Shown here in pieces: positions 42,000 to 52,732 of a stretch of DNA of 64,000 nt (the stretch's first letter is position 1; every line of letters begins with the position of its first letter). Made by a program: the position numbers and the translations under genes. The stretch spans positions 1 to 64,000 of the forward strand of contig JABFUD020000234.1 of NCBI GenBank assembly GCA_014529385.2. The letters are read 5' to 3'. The stretch comes from Adiantum capillus-veneris (Eukaryota > Streptophyta > Polypodiopsida > Polypodiales > Pteridaceae). The notes below the pieces were generated by a model. The model had not been told where the DNA came from. It saw nothing but the letters and a program-made list of their open reading frames with translations, and searched no databases.

Positions 42000-42800
42000 T
42001 CTCACTCCTCTCAACTATACCACCGGCCAACCCACATATACACAAATGAAAGGAAACTCACCAAATCATACCAGAATCATACAAACCTTAAGGAACACCA
42101 TCCTCTCACTAGGATACACCATCCCCTCACTAGGATACACCTATCCCAAAGCCTCTACACTCAAAATCCTCTCTCCAATCCCATCTGCGGAAAATGCGTA
42201 TGAAGATAGAGCAGAATTTTGGAAGTGCCCGAACCTGAAATCTATGAGTACCTATGTGTAGCTTATGTCCACAATTCTAATGACTACTTGCACGCAAAAA
42301 AACATACATTGTTTGATACACTTATACAACCACAAATATCTCATAGATGCATTAGCGCATGTGCTCCGTCTCGTGTGGAATGCTTGGCGTTGTTGTGTAG
42401 CTCTCTCCAAGCCTATTTCAATGGCACAGCCAAATCTCCAATGTGATGAGCGAGCAAGGAGTGGCATCAAGATAAAGCTCGTGGTCTTTCTCTTTCTCTC
42501 TCACATCTAGTCGACGGCAGCACAAATCCTTCATTAAGATAAAGTTCTCTTTACAAAATGACCTAGGTACCTTATATACTAAGGCTACCATAGGTTAAAC
42601 CAAAAATAGAGTTCAATGGGTCAAATGGATTTGTATTTACAATTTGGAAGTGCCATCACCACCTCAGCTTTTGCAACTAGAATAGCTACTCATTACAAAT
42701 GATGTTTTTAACCACAATCCGCATCATTTCATAACTCTCAAAAAATAAGACTTTGGTACGAAAATTGAGTTATGCCGTACTGTTGACCCATGAGTCAACA
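42000..42800 (-). mobile_element. Minus-strand LTR
   Basis: Read on the minus strand it starts TGTTGACTCATGGGTCAACA at 42800, directly after GAATTCGAAGGGGGGGAG. TATATAAGG lies near 42575, followed by an AATGAAGG-type 3' processing region. The far end is not determined. The first 20 bp form an imperfect inverted repeat. Confidence 0.6.
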
Positions 42801-43100
42801 CTCCCCCCCTTCGAATTCATGTCGTCCTTGACATGACCCAATTGTCAATGTCGGTGTGGTCTTTGTTGTTGTTTTTGTCCAATGCTTGTACATATCTTTT
42901 GGATGCCTCTGTAAATTCCTTACTAGAATCTCTTTTGATGTTAAGTACTAAATTACCTAGCTTTTGTGTCTGATCTTCTTCATTGGGAACTTCTTTGTTC
43001 CTGCATCAAGGTGATCAAAGTCGCATTTGCCACTTTTAGCTTTTGTGTGTTGTGTAAATCATTATACTGCTTCTACTTAATACATGACTTAATTAAAGCC
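42801..43100 (-). pseudogene. Coding tail, terminal box and polypurine tract of a minus-strand element
   Basis: The minus strand has LVLNIKRDSSKEFTEASKRY, then GTCAAGGACGACATGAATTC and a G-rich tract, matching the 3' end plan of the plus-strand elements. The remainder of this element is not visible beyond about 43100, where a plus-strand family-B copy begins. Confidence 0.5.
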
Positions 43101-43157
43101 TGACAAACCCCAATTAAATCCCCAAGTTAGTAACTTGCTTCAAAAAGGCTTTAGTCA

Positions 43158-43875
43158 TTGCTCAAATATAAAGTTCTCACCATAAAGAAACGAATTCGAG
43201 GAGAGGAGACGACACCACTATTTCAAGGTGACATAAAAGATCAAGCAGTCTCCGAGAATATAGTGGACTCACAGCAAAAGTGGAGAAAAGGATGGCTTAC
43301 AAAGTACCGAGCATACCTAGTATGCCTCGATGCACCAAAATCTGTACGAGATGATGTCTCCTTTTGCCCAGTACCGAGGATGCGGACATGGAAGGACCAT
43401 GCGAAGCTTTTGGAGAGGCATCCAGCCTGGCTAAATCATCCTAGCTCCCACCACCCAAAGAAGGAGAGAGAATAAGTGGGACTTACATGGTGAAAACCCT
43501 AACGAGCACCATTAAGTTCTTCGCTAGCTCTCCTGATTTGACATATGTGATGCTCAGGAAGATCTGCAAGAGTTTATTAGTGTGTATCGAGGTGTTCGTG
43601 CCAAAAAAATCTATGGACTCAAGTCTACTATCAACGAGCAACACTCTCTTTAAGCTGGCTTATGAACTCTCAGCCCAATGCTCACCACAAATATTACATT
43701 ACTTCTACCAAAGGCTGATGTTTTTGCCCAACTTCCACATCCAAGCCTTTTAGGAGGCTTTCTACAAAGGATTTTTCGCATATGATAGCAAGATCTTTGG
43801 ACCAATGGTGAGCATTGGCAACATCAAATATGAATCTTACTTAAAGATGATCAAGCCACGAGGATTCTATTGAGC
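43158..43875 (+). pseudogene. Family-B element protein, second copy (C-terminal block only)
   Basis: Two frames, 43158-43475 and 43487-43875 (one stop at 43751-43753), carry KWRKGWLTKYRAYLVCLDAP, PRMRTWKDHAKLLE, then FFASSPDLTYVMLRKICKSL, FYQRLMFLPNFHIQAF and EAFYKGFFAYDSKIFGPM. These parallel 8770-9360 segment by segment. The upstream two thirds of the protein are missing. Family unknown. It confirms that the block is conserved within an element family rather than a chance reading frame. Confidence 0.65.
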
Positions 43876-43935
43876 CCACCCAATAAGTTGCAGCAAAGGA
43901 TTGGACTACATCCTTGAAAAACACATGGACTGGTC

Positions 43936-43968
43936 ATGTCAGGGATGACATGGACGCGGAGGGGGGAG
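43936..43968 (+). other. 3'-terminal box and polypurine tract, second family-B copy
   Basis: TGTCAGGGATGACATGGACG and CGGAGGGGGGAG precede TGTTGGTTGG at 43969. Confidence 0.75.
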
Positions 43969-44750
43969 TGTTGGTTGGAGGAACATTAAATTTTGATGGA
44001 CAAGCAGCGCCTTTGTATTAGAGGAGAAATGATTTTTGATGAGAATGTACCTCTCAAGAGGAATGTATAAAAGCCAAACTTTTGTAACCCTAAAGGAGAC
44101 TTTTAATTAATCAGTATTTTGCGTCTACTGTGTGATGTGTCTATGTGACTGAGAGAGAGAGAGAGAGAGGACTTATCTCTTCGTTGCATGCTACGAACGA
44201 GTTAGCAATGGTGAGGTCATGCATCAACGCCAAGCTTTCAAGTTTTTGGTTCCGTCGTGGGGTGAGCTCCCACAAGCTTCTGAGTGAGTTATCTTGCAAA
44301 TCTTGTGTCTATTTTGGGATTTCTTCATATTATTAGGTTCTCAATGAGAAGAGATACACATTAGGATCATGTATGTTGAGAATCGGTGACATGTACTTGA
44401 CTACCTTTTCTTCATACGCGTTTGTTGCACCAAGTGGTTATGGGTGGGATATTGTGTCGAAATCCATAGGGTAGTGACTTCTATGTACGTAAAGGAATCC
44501 TTATGAGTTTCAAGGCGATTTGAGGACATTTGATCTTGATTTTGATAGCATGAGCGTCATAGGTTTTATCACAGTCAAGAGAACATAGGATGTTTGGTTT
44601 GATTTCCTCAAATTGTGATTGTCATTAGAAGGTCAAGTAGGTGATTGACAACCATATGCTTGCTTTCACACGCATGTAGGTTGAGCTACGTCATTTTTGT
44701 ATGTTGGTTTAGTTCTCGCTATGCTAGCGTCTGCTCGCATCATATTCGCC
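43969..44750 (+). mobile_element. LTR of the second family-B copy
   Basis: Starts TGTTGGTTGG, has TATAAAAGCC near 44067 and a short (GA)n tract at 44150-44169. Its distal part (GTGATTGACAACCATATGC, TAGTTCTCGCTATGC) follows the plan of the LTR at 9548. The right end is approximate. Confidence 0.6.
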
Positions 44751-44753
44751 AAT

Positions 44754-45653
44754 ATTCAAAAAGAGGGAATGTTAAATAAGCCAACGTTAGTTAATAGGAG
44801 CTGCTAAAGGCCCAAGCCTTGCAAATACACATCAAGGACAAATACAAAGCAACAGTAAGATTGGAGCCTACACATTTTTCACATTTTCCCAAAATGGACA
44901 TGTATTGTAAATTCCTTATTCTTTTCAAGCCATCGTAATAATTGTAATGTGTAACGAGCTCAATGAGAGATCAAAGCTATAAAGAATACGTCAGTTAGTG
45001 TGCCTACGTTGACAAAAAAGTAAGTTTTGGAACCCTAAATGCCTTGGGCACTCGAACAATGCACATTTAACCCTAGGTCTCAGCCTCATTTGTTGAGACC
45101 CGATCTCATGATGTGTGTGGCTATGGAGTCCTTGAGATTCTCCTTGCTCATGTGATTTAATTAACACTAATCAATGCTTAATTCTCTGTACTATGCCTCT
45201 TTCACTCTCTTATGATTGTCAATGATGCTTTGATTAGCTAATCTTAACTAATTAGTGGTCAACCAATCATGTACTAATCTTGTGTGATTGTCCTCTATTC
45301 TTTGTGTGTACATGTAGGTTTGATTGGAGTGCGGATGCTCAATAAATATTTGTGTGTGCACTTGTGATTAGTGTATTGCATAATGGGATTAGTGATGTGT
45401 GTGTCATTGCAATCATTAGTGTGTGTGATTGGGTTGATTTGAGGTGAAGAGAAGTGGATGTGGAGATTGTCAATCATTGTGGCTTAGCTCCTCCATCAGT
45501 TAAGAGACTCACCTTGTTGAGTCAGCATTTGTGTTTCCATAATTAGCTCACTAATCGTGTGAGTGTTTCCATGTCGTAGCTGAGTAGCTCATCACTCCGA
45601 ATTGACATTTATGTGTTTGTCATTGGAGCTATGCTACAATGCTACCCCCAACA
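44754..45653 (+). mobile_element. LTR of another family (about 884 bp) with polypurine tract
   Basis: TTCAAAAAGAGGGAA precedes TGTTAAATAAG at 44770. TATAAA lies at 44978. The end CCCCCAACA at 45653 is defined by comparison with 48197-48540, which shares its last 340 bp or so and is followed by a primer site. What follows 45653 is not a primer site, so this is a 3' or solo LTR. Confidence 0.65.
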
Positions 45654-45957
45654 TTAGCATACCTAAGGAGCTAGTTAGCAGACCTTGTATACTAGTTAGC
45701 ACACATGCTATGCTATCTACACATGCTTGTTGGCACATTGAGTATACTAGCTAGCATATCTATTATGCTAATTAAAACATCGTACATGGTAGTCAACAAA
45801 CCTTGTTACATTCATGTTAGGATGTTGAATGTGCTATTCAACACTCCAATTTGTTTTCATGAACATGTCGGATGTCCTCGGTAGCAATATGTCTATTCCT
45901 ATTCAGATTCATTTATCCTAGTAACTATACTGATAAAAATGGATATTGCAAGTTGAT

Positions 45958-47755
45958 TTATTTCACAAATTCAAAGAAAACATCTAGATTGCAAGATTGG
46001 CATGAGAATGTTTGATATGCTGAAGCCATTCTTTTGTAGGCGGCTGAAGGATAGATACAAATGCTATCGCAAATACCACGTGGAGATGTCCTTTTTAAAG
46101 GAAACATTGAACCACATGTGCTCTCGTGCTTTTGGGCTACATGATGTAGGTTGCAATTTTGTATGCAGTATTTGTGCCACAAGCAAAAACACTAGAAAGG
46201 GTTGTTTGGCTTAACATCACACGTTTAAAGGTGTCACAAAAATGTGGGAATCCATTTTCTGTCCAAAACAAGCAAATGTAATTTTCCATACAAGAGACAA
46301 GAGGTTAGAATTATGTTGCTTGGAGACAGCAAAGCCAGGTAAGATTTTCAATGTGAAGGTATTTGTATATGTAGAAGCAAAAGAAAAGCATGGAAACAGT
46401 AAAAACAAAAAAGATATTTTGCATAAAGAAATGTAGTGCTAAAAGTTTCTTCAGCTCTTGAAGACTAAGTTGAAGCTCGTCATCACTCATACCTATGTAG
46501 CTCGATGGCAAGGACAATAATTCAAGGATTGTCTACTTTGGTTTTCGGATGATGTCGTTGTCTCACTTGTTGATTTTGCAAAGAATTATGCCTTCAAGGA
46601 GCAAAATAAGATTCATTCAATGCATTGGCACTCTAGTCACGTAACCATTTGTACACATAATGTACTACCACAAGGTAGGGAGGTAGTCAAAACAATCCAC
46701 TTCTTCATATCATATGACAAGGTGAATGACACATTGTTTGTGCAATATTGCTTCATGCTACACCATAGCTGGTATACAACAAGAGGGTGTCACTCATAAG
46801 CAACATTGGGTGTGGTTCGATGGTGCGGCCTCGTAGTTCAAGGGAGCCAGGTCTTTCTATTTTGTTGCAAGATATGGTGGACTCACAGGGATGGGGATGA
46901 GCTCGTTCTTCTTTGTATCAAGGCACAACAAGGGAGAGCATGATGTTGTAGGAGCACTTTGTGAAAAGAACCTTGACCCATGAGCATGTAAAACCTAATA
47001 GAGCTATTTTGCGATGTGCAGCAGATGTGGTTGCTTATTGCCAAGCCAACTTTGCAGGGAGCACCTGCATCATATCCTCAAAAGAAAGGGAATGTTCGGG
47101 TATGTTCTAGGAGGTTAAAAAGGGAAATATGAAAAAGGAGGTCAAGTGGAATTGACCCATTGTGGCAAAATCTCTCTCTCTGTATGCATTTCATGGTCAG
47201 TATGCTTTCCGTGGTCACAACCTACAAGATCCAACTACCCTTGCAACAAGAAACTTGGTATGCTTTTGTGGTGCATGCATGCACAGAAGGTGGAATCGTT
47301 GCATCAATAAAGCTCACATGGAGCCATGAGATTATCATATTATGTTGCCATTATGTAATGAGGTTGTGGCACATTTTGAGCCAACAGATGACGTTTCAAC
47401 AGAGGAAGTCATTGGCTATGATGGCTTTACATACGAAGGTGATCATGATGTGTTGAGTAGTGCTCTATGTGTTAGAGAAACATTTCCTGTAAATCCAGAT
47501 GCTTCAACCAATGACGAGGAAGTGGATTTCTACCTGGTCAAGTGTGTTGCATCAAAGGAGAAGGTGGAGAAGAGGTATATCGATAAATGGAGCAATGTAA
47601 CTGATAGAGGCTCATATGTTGTGCAAGGACTGTATTACAAGCAATTGGATGCATACATCTTCAAGCTAGACCACGAGCATCCCATCCTCCACCTACTTTC
47701 ACATCTAGTACGATGTATCAAAATACCTATGGAGCACATCCCAAGGAGAAGGTAG
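45958..47755 (+). pseudogene. Transposase-like pseudogene (DFAENY / HWVW-DG family), one intron kept
   Basis: Fragments in order are KYHVEMSFLKETLNHM, FKGVTKMWESIFCPKQ, a 114-bp intron (about 46340-46453, CCAG|GTAAGA to TTTCTTCAG), VDFAKNYAFKEQNKIHSMHW, IHFFISYDKVNDTLFVQYCF, HWVWFDG, FKGARSFYFVARYGGLTG, HNKGEHDVVGAL, CFCGACMHRRWNRC and a C-terminal domain (VDFYLVKCVASKEKVEKRYI, LLSHLVRCIKIPM). From memory, this order matches a multicopy family in plants and animals with a DFAENY...HWH motif that looks like a DDE-type nuclease core; I cannot verify the name. Several stops and frameshifts make it dead. Confidence 0.65.
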
Positions 47756-48196
47756 GTGTACACAGTCACCCCAGAAAGCTATGAAGCAATCTCTAATAGC
47801 AGATTTTAAGTTGTAACCACTAGATTTTCAATATACTTCTTGCTGCAAATAATGCAGTTTTATCATAAATTTGGTTTTGTGTCTCTTGTGTGCATTGTGT
47901 ATACATGGCTTTGGTGTTTATCCCAACCAATAGTAAATAAGTACATTGTATATTGGTCATAACTATCTTTACTATCAACAAACTGGGTAATCCAACTAGC
48001 TTATTACTTAGGGCTACTAGCCTACTGATTGTGAAAATTGGCACTCAATATGCTACCATTGCATTCATATAATGTTTACAATACCAAAAAGTATGCCAAC
48101 AATGCACAAGGTACGCCCCCCATAAAAACAATAGTACAAACTTTGATCCTTACTATCTGAAATGAAATTCAAAATAGGCATGAACATTGAAATCAT
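47756..48196. other. Non-coding interval
   Basis: AT-rich, no frame or repeat recognised. It ends where LTR similarity begins about 48197. Confidence 0.4.
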
Positions 48197-48540
48197 ATGT
48201 GGATGCTCAATATATCTATGTGTGTGTGCTTGTGATTAGTGTGTTGCATGATAGGCTTAGTGATGTCTGTGTCATTGCAATTGCTAGTGTGTGTGATTGG
48301 GTTGATTTGAGGTGAAGAGAAGTGGATGTGGAGATTGTCAATCATTGTGGCTTAGCTCCTCCATAGGCCAAGAAGCTCTCCATAGGCCAAGAAGCTCACT
48401 TCGTAGAGTCATCATTTTCTGATGCCATGATTAGCTCACTAATCGTGTGAATGTTTGCATGCCCTAGCCAGGTAGCTCATCACTCCATATTGACATATAT
48501 TGTTGGTCATTAGAGCGATGTTATGATGGTACCCCCAACA
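48197..48540 (+). mobile_element. 5'-truncated LTR, same family as 44770-45653
   Basis: From GTGGATGCTCAATATATC to the end ACCCCCAACA it is a close copy of 45332-45653, including a shared block around GAGGTGAAGAGAAGTGGATG. A short internal duplication (CCATAGGCCAAGAAGCTC, twice near 48370) is specific to this copy. It is followed by a primer site, so this is a 5' LTR. Confidence 0.75.
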
Positions 48541-48673
48541 TTTGGCACCATTTCCAGGGATCGATGGCCTACGCTAGTGTAATTATGGCATAATCATGTT
48601 ATGATGGTACCCCCAACATTTGGCACCGTTTCCATGGATCGATGGCCTACGCTAGTGTAATTATGGCATAATC
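48521..48673 (+). repeat. 78-bp tandem duplication spanning LTR end and primer site
   Basis: TTATGATGGTACCCCCAACA starts at 48521 and 48599. Each copy runs through TTTGGCACC and GGATCGATGGCCTACGCTAG. The primer-site words TGGCACCATTTCCAGGGA and TGGCACCGTTTCCATGGA differ at two bases. Such TGGCRCC...CAGGGA sequences match the primer sites of several plant gypsy elements. Confidence 0.85.
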
Positions 48674-49147
48674 AAATAGGTTTTCTCACTAATTTCACTT
48701 GTGTTTGATTTTTTGTGGATTTTGGATGTGTGTGCATATGGCAATGTGTTCAATTTCTCTTAGTTTGTTACCAAATCTTGCTAATTGTGTGCCTACACAC
48801 TCTAATTTCTCACTAGCCCTTGCTAATTTCACACACATTTTGTGACTATGCTTTGATATTTGCTAGATTAGAGGCTTGGATTGCATTCTAGCAATGTCGA
48901 TTTGTGCTAAGCAATTGGATGGTGCCATTGGATTTAAGTCATGTGCATGCATAGTCATTGCTGATTTCGTAATTTTGGACTTTCGATTTGTGCATTTGCA
49001 TTCCATCTTAATGCCAAAAAAATTTCTAGAATCAAAGCGCGTAAATAGGTGGTTTCATGTGGTAATGTGCATTGTTGATTTGTTAATTGCATGCTTGATT
49101 GGTCAATTGCAATTGTGTGCACTAAAATTAAGTGTATGAGCACTCTA

Positions 49148-49204
<57 letters not shown>

Positions 49205-49431
49205 CCGCACTTTTTGTGTGTGTGCACTATTTTTCCCTTGTGTTTGCCCCTAAAAATCAATGTGTACTTATTGATTTGGCAAATGTGTTGATTGATTTGT
49301 GTTATGGTCATGCCCAAATTAAATTGGACCTCAAAAAGTGAGATAGCATGTGTGCCCCCCTTTTAGTTGAGAAAAATCCCTTCTCCTCCTTATCCCCCTT
49401 CAAGGAATTGTGTCCCCCCCTCTCTGTGATG
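48674..49431 (+). other. Leader remnant with a (GT)n tract
   Basis: Non-coding sequence after the primer site. A pure GT tract spans about 49151-49202. No gag reading frame follows before the rearranged LTR at 49432. Confidence 0.6.
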
Positions 49432-49611
49432 TGCTTACGTCAATGCGTAGAGCTCTTACTTGCGGTTGCAATGCAACAAACACGACTTCTGAGAGATTGA
49501 CACCCTCTTGCAACCTCTATGTACTAGTCAAGTCGCTTCATCCCATGGATTAACAATTTAATTGTGGGTCTCGCTAATACTGCAATAAAGAGGTTAGACA
49601 CGTGTCCCACA
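49432..49611. mobile_element. Rearranged family-B LTR fragment (part inverted)
   Basis: 49432-49486 is the reverse complement of LTR positions about 9882-9930 (TTACGTCAATGC, AGAGCTCTTACTTGCGGTTG). 49488-49611 is the direct-orientation LTR end (GAGATTGACACCCTCTTGCA to GTCCCACA). Gypsy sequence begins at 49612, just as it does after the LTR ending at 10447. Confidence 0.8.
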
Positions 49612-50300
49612 CATATGGTCTTGGATAAAATCCTTAACCTGCTAGATTTTTCCAGTTGTCAACCCCACCGTAACGGGTGACCTAGGTTGAAAGCCATACA
49701 TGAGCATGAAAGGAGTAAATCTAGTCGTGACATGCTTAGCACTATTGTAAGCAAACTCAAGAAGAAGGTAGATACTCTTCCCAGTCTGTATGCTCGTAGT
49801 ATATCCTCTAGCACTTGGTTAACTTGTTCAGTTCAACTATCCGTTTCTGGATGATCTGTTGTACTGATGTTTTGTGTACCCAATCAATTAAACACAACCC
49901 TCTAAAAATGACTATTAGACTTGGGATCACGATTACTCATAATGTTACTTGGTAATCCATACAACTTGTACAGATTGTCCAAAAATAACTTAGTTAATTT
50001 TGGAGTCTTTATGGTCGACTTGGTTGGAATAAACTTGCATAGTTTAGTCAACCGATCTACTACCACCCATACCGAGTCATGACCTCGTACAGTGGTTGGG
50101 AAACCCACAACAAAATCCATAGAGATACTTTCCCATTTACCATTATGGATCTCCAAAGGATGTGAGTCCTCTTGTCTTCAAACACTTTGCTTTGTTAACT
50201 TGACATTTCTGGCAATGCAAGACATAGTCTTGAATAAAGCCGTGTAAACCTGGCCAGTAAAACTATCGTCTTATGAGAGCATAAGTCTTTTTAATGCACG
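49612..50300 (-). pseudogene. Gypsy integrase, broken and truncated
   Basis: On the minus strand the core gives KWESISMDFVVGFPTTVRGH, then RLTKLCKFIPTKST and SNRDPKSNSHF (49902-50156). It continues with stops and frameshifts (TEQVNQVLEDILRAY) and ends abruptly at the LTR boundary 49611. The zinc-finger part (YFYWPGLHGFIQDYVLHCQK) lies at about 50185-50300. The rest of integrase and the chromodomain are missing from this copy. It is a close relative of 11101-11979. Confidence 0.8.
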
Positions 50301-51040
50301 AGTGCCCTACACTTGGACTGTCATGACATTCATAAAGAATTTTGCGCGTCGAATGTCCGTGTCCGTCGGTACACAAACTCTCCCCTTGTGGAGTAGGTAC
50401 CCATTATCGATGGGAAAATTCTTCCATCTCTGTAGCTCATCACTCGATTGAGGAGAACCCTTGTGGAGGTTAACAAACACTACCATCATTGGAGTGAGAA
50501 GGATTTCTCATTTGCACATGAGTCCACACTTTGGAGTATGTGTCATCATGCTCATATTTTCCCTTTAGAGAATACAAAAACTCGCTTTGAAGTTCCGTGA
50601 ACAAAAGAGAATTGATCTTAGGAATACAACTAAGAGCATCAACCACCACATTGTATCGTCCTTTATGATACCGGAGCTTTGCGTCATACTCCTGAATAAT
50701 CTCAGCCCACTTGGCCTTTCGACCATTCAAGTCAGTTTGTTGTGTAAACCATTTTATGCTTTCGTGGTCAAACACAATCTCAAACTGAGTTCCATACAAA
50801 TAATGCCGCCATGTCTTTAAGGCAGACACTATTGCATAGAGTTCGCGTTCATAAGCAAAATAATTCCGTTGTGCTGAATCAAGCTTCTTGCTTTCAAATG
50901 CAATTGGTCTCCCCTCCCATAGAAGGACTGCTCCAATAGCATGGTTAGCGGCATCCATTTCCAAAACGAATGGCTTCAAAGGATCCACAATAGCTAGAAT
51001 AGGAGCTGTAGCTAATGCATCCTTGAGCGTATCAAAGCTT
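50301..51040 (-). pseudogene. Gypsy RNase H domain and linker
   Basis: A 172-codon minus-strand frame (50470-50988) contains PFVLEMDAANHAIGAVLLWE, then YFAYERELYAIVSALKTWRH, FDHESIKWFTQQ and YNVVVDALSCIPK, with the catalytic Asp/Glu positions of retroelement RNase H. It leads through SSDELQRWKNFPIDNGYLLH into the integrase finger. The frame is nearly free of breaks, so this domain is younger-looking than reverse transcriptase upstream. Confidence 0.85.
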
Positions 51041-52075
51041 TCCTATTGAGTGGCACCCCACCAAAAGGTTTTCCCTTTAGCTTTCAACTGGTCCGTCATT
51101 GGCACAACAATACGAGCATAGTTTTTAACAAACCGTCGATAACAACATGCAAATCCCAAGAAAATCTGTAACTCTTCCAGATTTTTGGGAGAAGGCCACC
51201 TCCGAATGGCATCCACTTTGGATTGATCCATGTGCAACCCATTAGCTGAGATAACATGCCCTAGATAGTGAATTTCTTCCTTGAGAAAATCACACTTTGA
51301 TTCTTTGGCATATAAGTTGTTTGCTCGTTAGCAATTCAAACACCTGCCGCAGATGTTGCAAGCGCTCTTTGTCAGAAGCACTTTATACGAGAATCTCATC
51401 GAGAAAAACGATAAGAAATTTACCCAAGTACGGTCTCAAGATACTATCCGTGAGTGTCATGAAAGTTGCGGGTGCATTGGTTAACCCAAAAGGCATAACC
51501 AAAAACTCATAATGTCCAAATCTTGTTCGAAATGCAGTTTTGGATATATCAGCAAGTCAAATATGTACTTGGTTATATCCCAACCACAAGTCTATCCTTG
51601 TAAAAATACGAGCATGAGTGAGCTTGTCAAACAGCTCATCCACTCGTGGCAATGGGTACTTGTTCTTAACAGTGACCGCATTTAACCCACAATAGTCTAC
51701 GCACATATGCATACTACCATCCTTTTCCTTCACCAATAGAATAGGAGAAGCCCATGGTGAAGAACTCGGTTGAATAAACCCTCTACTAAGATAATCAGCA
51801 AGCTGACGTTCCACCTCAGCAGCCTCAGAATGACTCATTCTGTAGGGTGGTTTACTAATTGTTTTACATTGTTGCACAGATCGTGTTAGTGATAATCCTA
51901 ATGGTAAATCATTAGGAAAAATATCTTGAAATTCCATTAATAGATCTTTTAACTGATTATCAACCTTTGCTTGTTGAGAAGAGAGAGAAGTAGTCATTGC
52001 TAGAAGAGATGAGAGAAAAACATGTGGCGTTGAGGAATGTTCCACAGATTCAACATTTGGAAGAAAATGACACAA
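51041..52075 (-). pseudogene. Gypsy reverse transcriptase
   Basis: The minus strand gives [100 protein letters not shown], then [11 protein letters not shown] and the connection HMDQSKVDAIRRWPSPKNLE. The catalytic YLDD is FLDE at 51395-51406 and is followed at once by a stop. Other breaks occur near 51557 and 51240. RT copies element RNA to DNA. The altered box and stops mean this copy is inactive. Confidence 0.85.
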
Positions 52076-52732
52076 TGAGTAAACACAAGAAAACTTCTTC
52101 TATTTTATTATCAGAAGTGAGCTTCATAAGCTCTACTGTACATATCATTGGTGAGAAAGGCACATCCTTCTCTTCTAACAACAACACATGTGCGCCATGG
52201 AATTCAAACATCAGACTGTTGTGCTCGTAGCTACACTCTAGGCTATGCAACCACTCTCCTCCAAGGACCACATCTGCCCGCTCCATATTCATAACCTGGA
52301 AATCCAAGGATATGGAATAGCCTTGAATTTTCAATGGTACAGCTCTCACTTGAGTATCCCATACTTTGGCATCATAGCCGTTCATCATTGCTACCTTGTA
52401 GCGATGGAACTCGGAGTTTGGGGCAATTTGAGTTTTTTCACTAATCCGTAGTTAATGAAATTGTGAGTAGCACCATCATCTACCAAGATACACATGTTGT
52501 GTCCTTGAAGAGATCCGTGCATACACACTAACTCATGTGGACCAAAGGTCTTTTGCCACATGGAAGGTGTGATACAACATTCATGCACCACCTCGGTGTG
52601 TGTTACCTCCACCGTGGAGAAACGTGAAGAAGACTCAAGAGGCAACAACTGCACCATGTGCATTGCTTTCTCCTTGCCTTGAGCAGCAGATTCCCCCTTG
52701 GGACAATCCTTTTTGCCATGGCCACTTCCCAA
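52050..52732 (-). pseudogene. Gypsy aspartic protease and zinc-knuckle remnant
   Basis: The minus strand has a knuckle remnant (SGHGKKDCPKG, preceded by a stop where part of the CCHC motif should be), then HGSLQGHNMCILVDDGATHN with DDGA in place of DSGA. After a frame change near 52390 it gives MERADVVLGGEWLHSL and YEHNSLMFEFHG, the usual C-terminal half of chromovirus proteases. It links gag to reverse transcriptase in one polyprotein. Confidence 0.75.
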
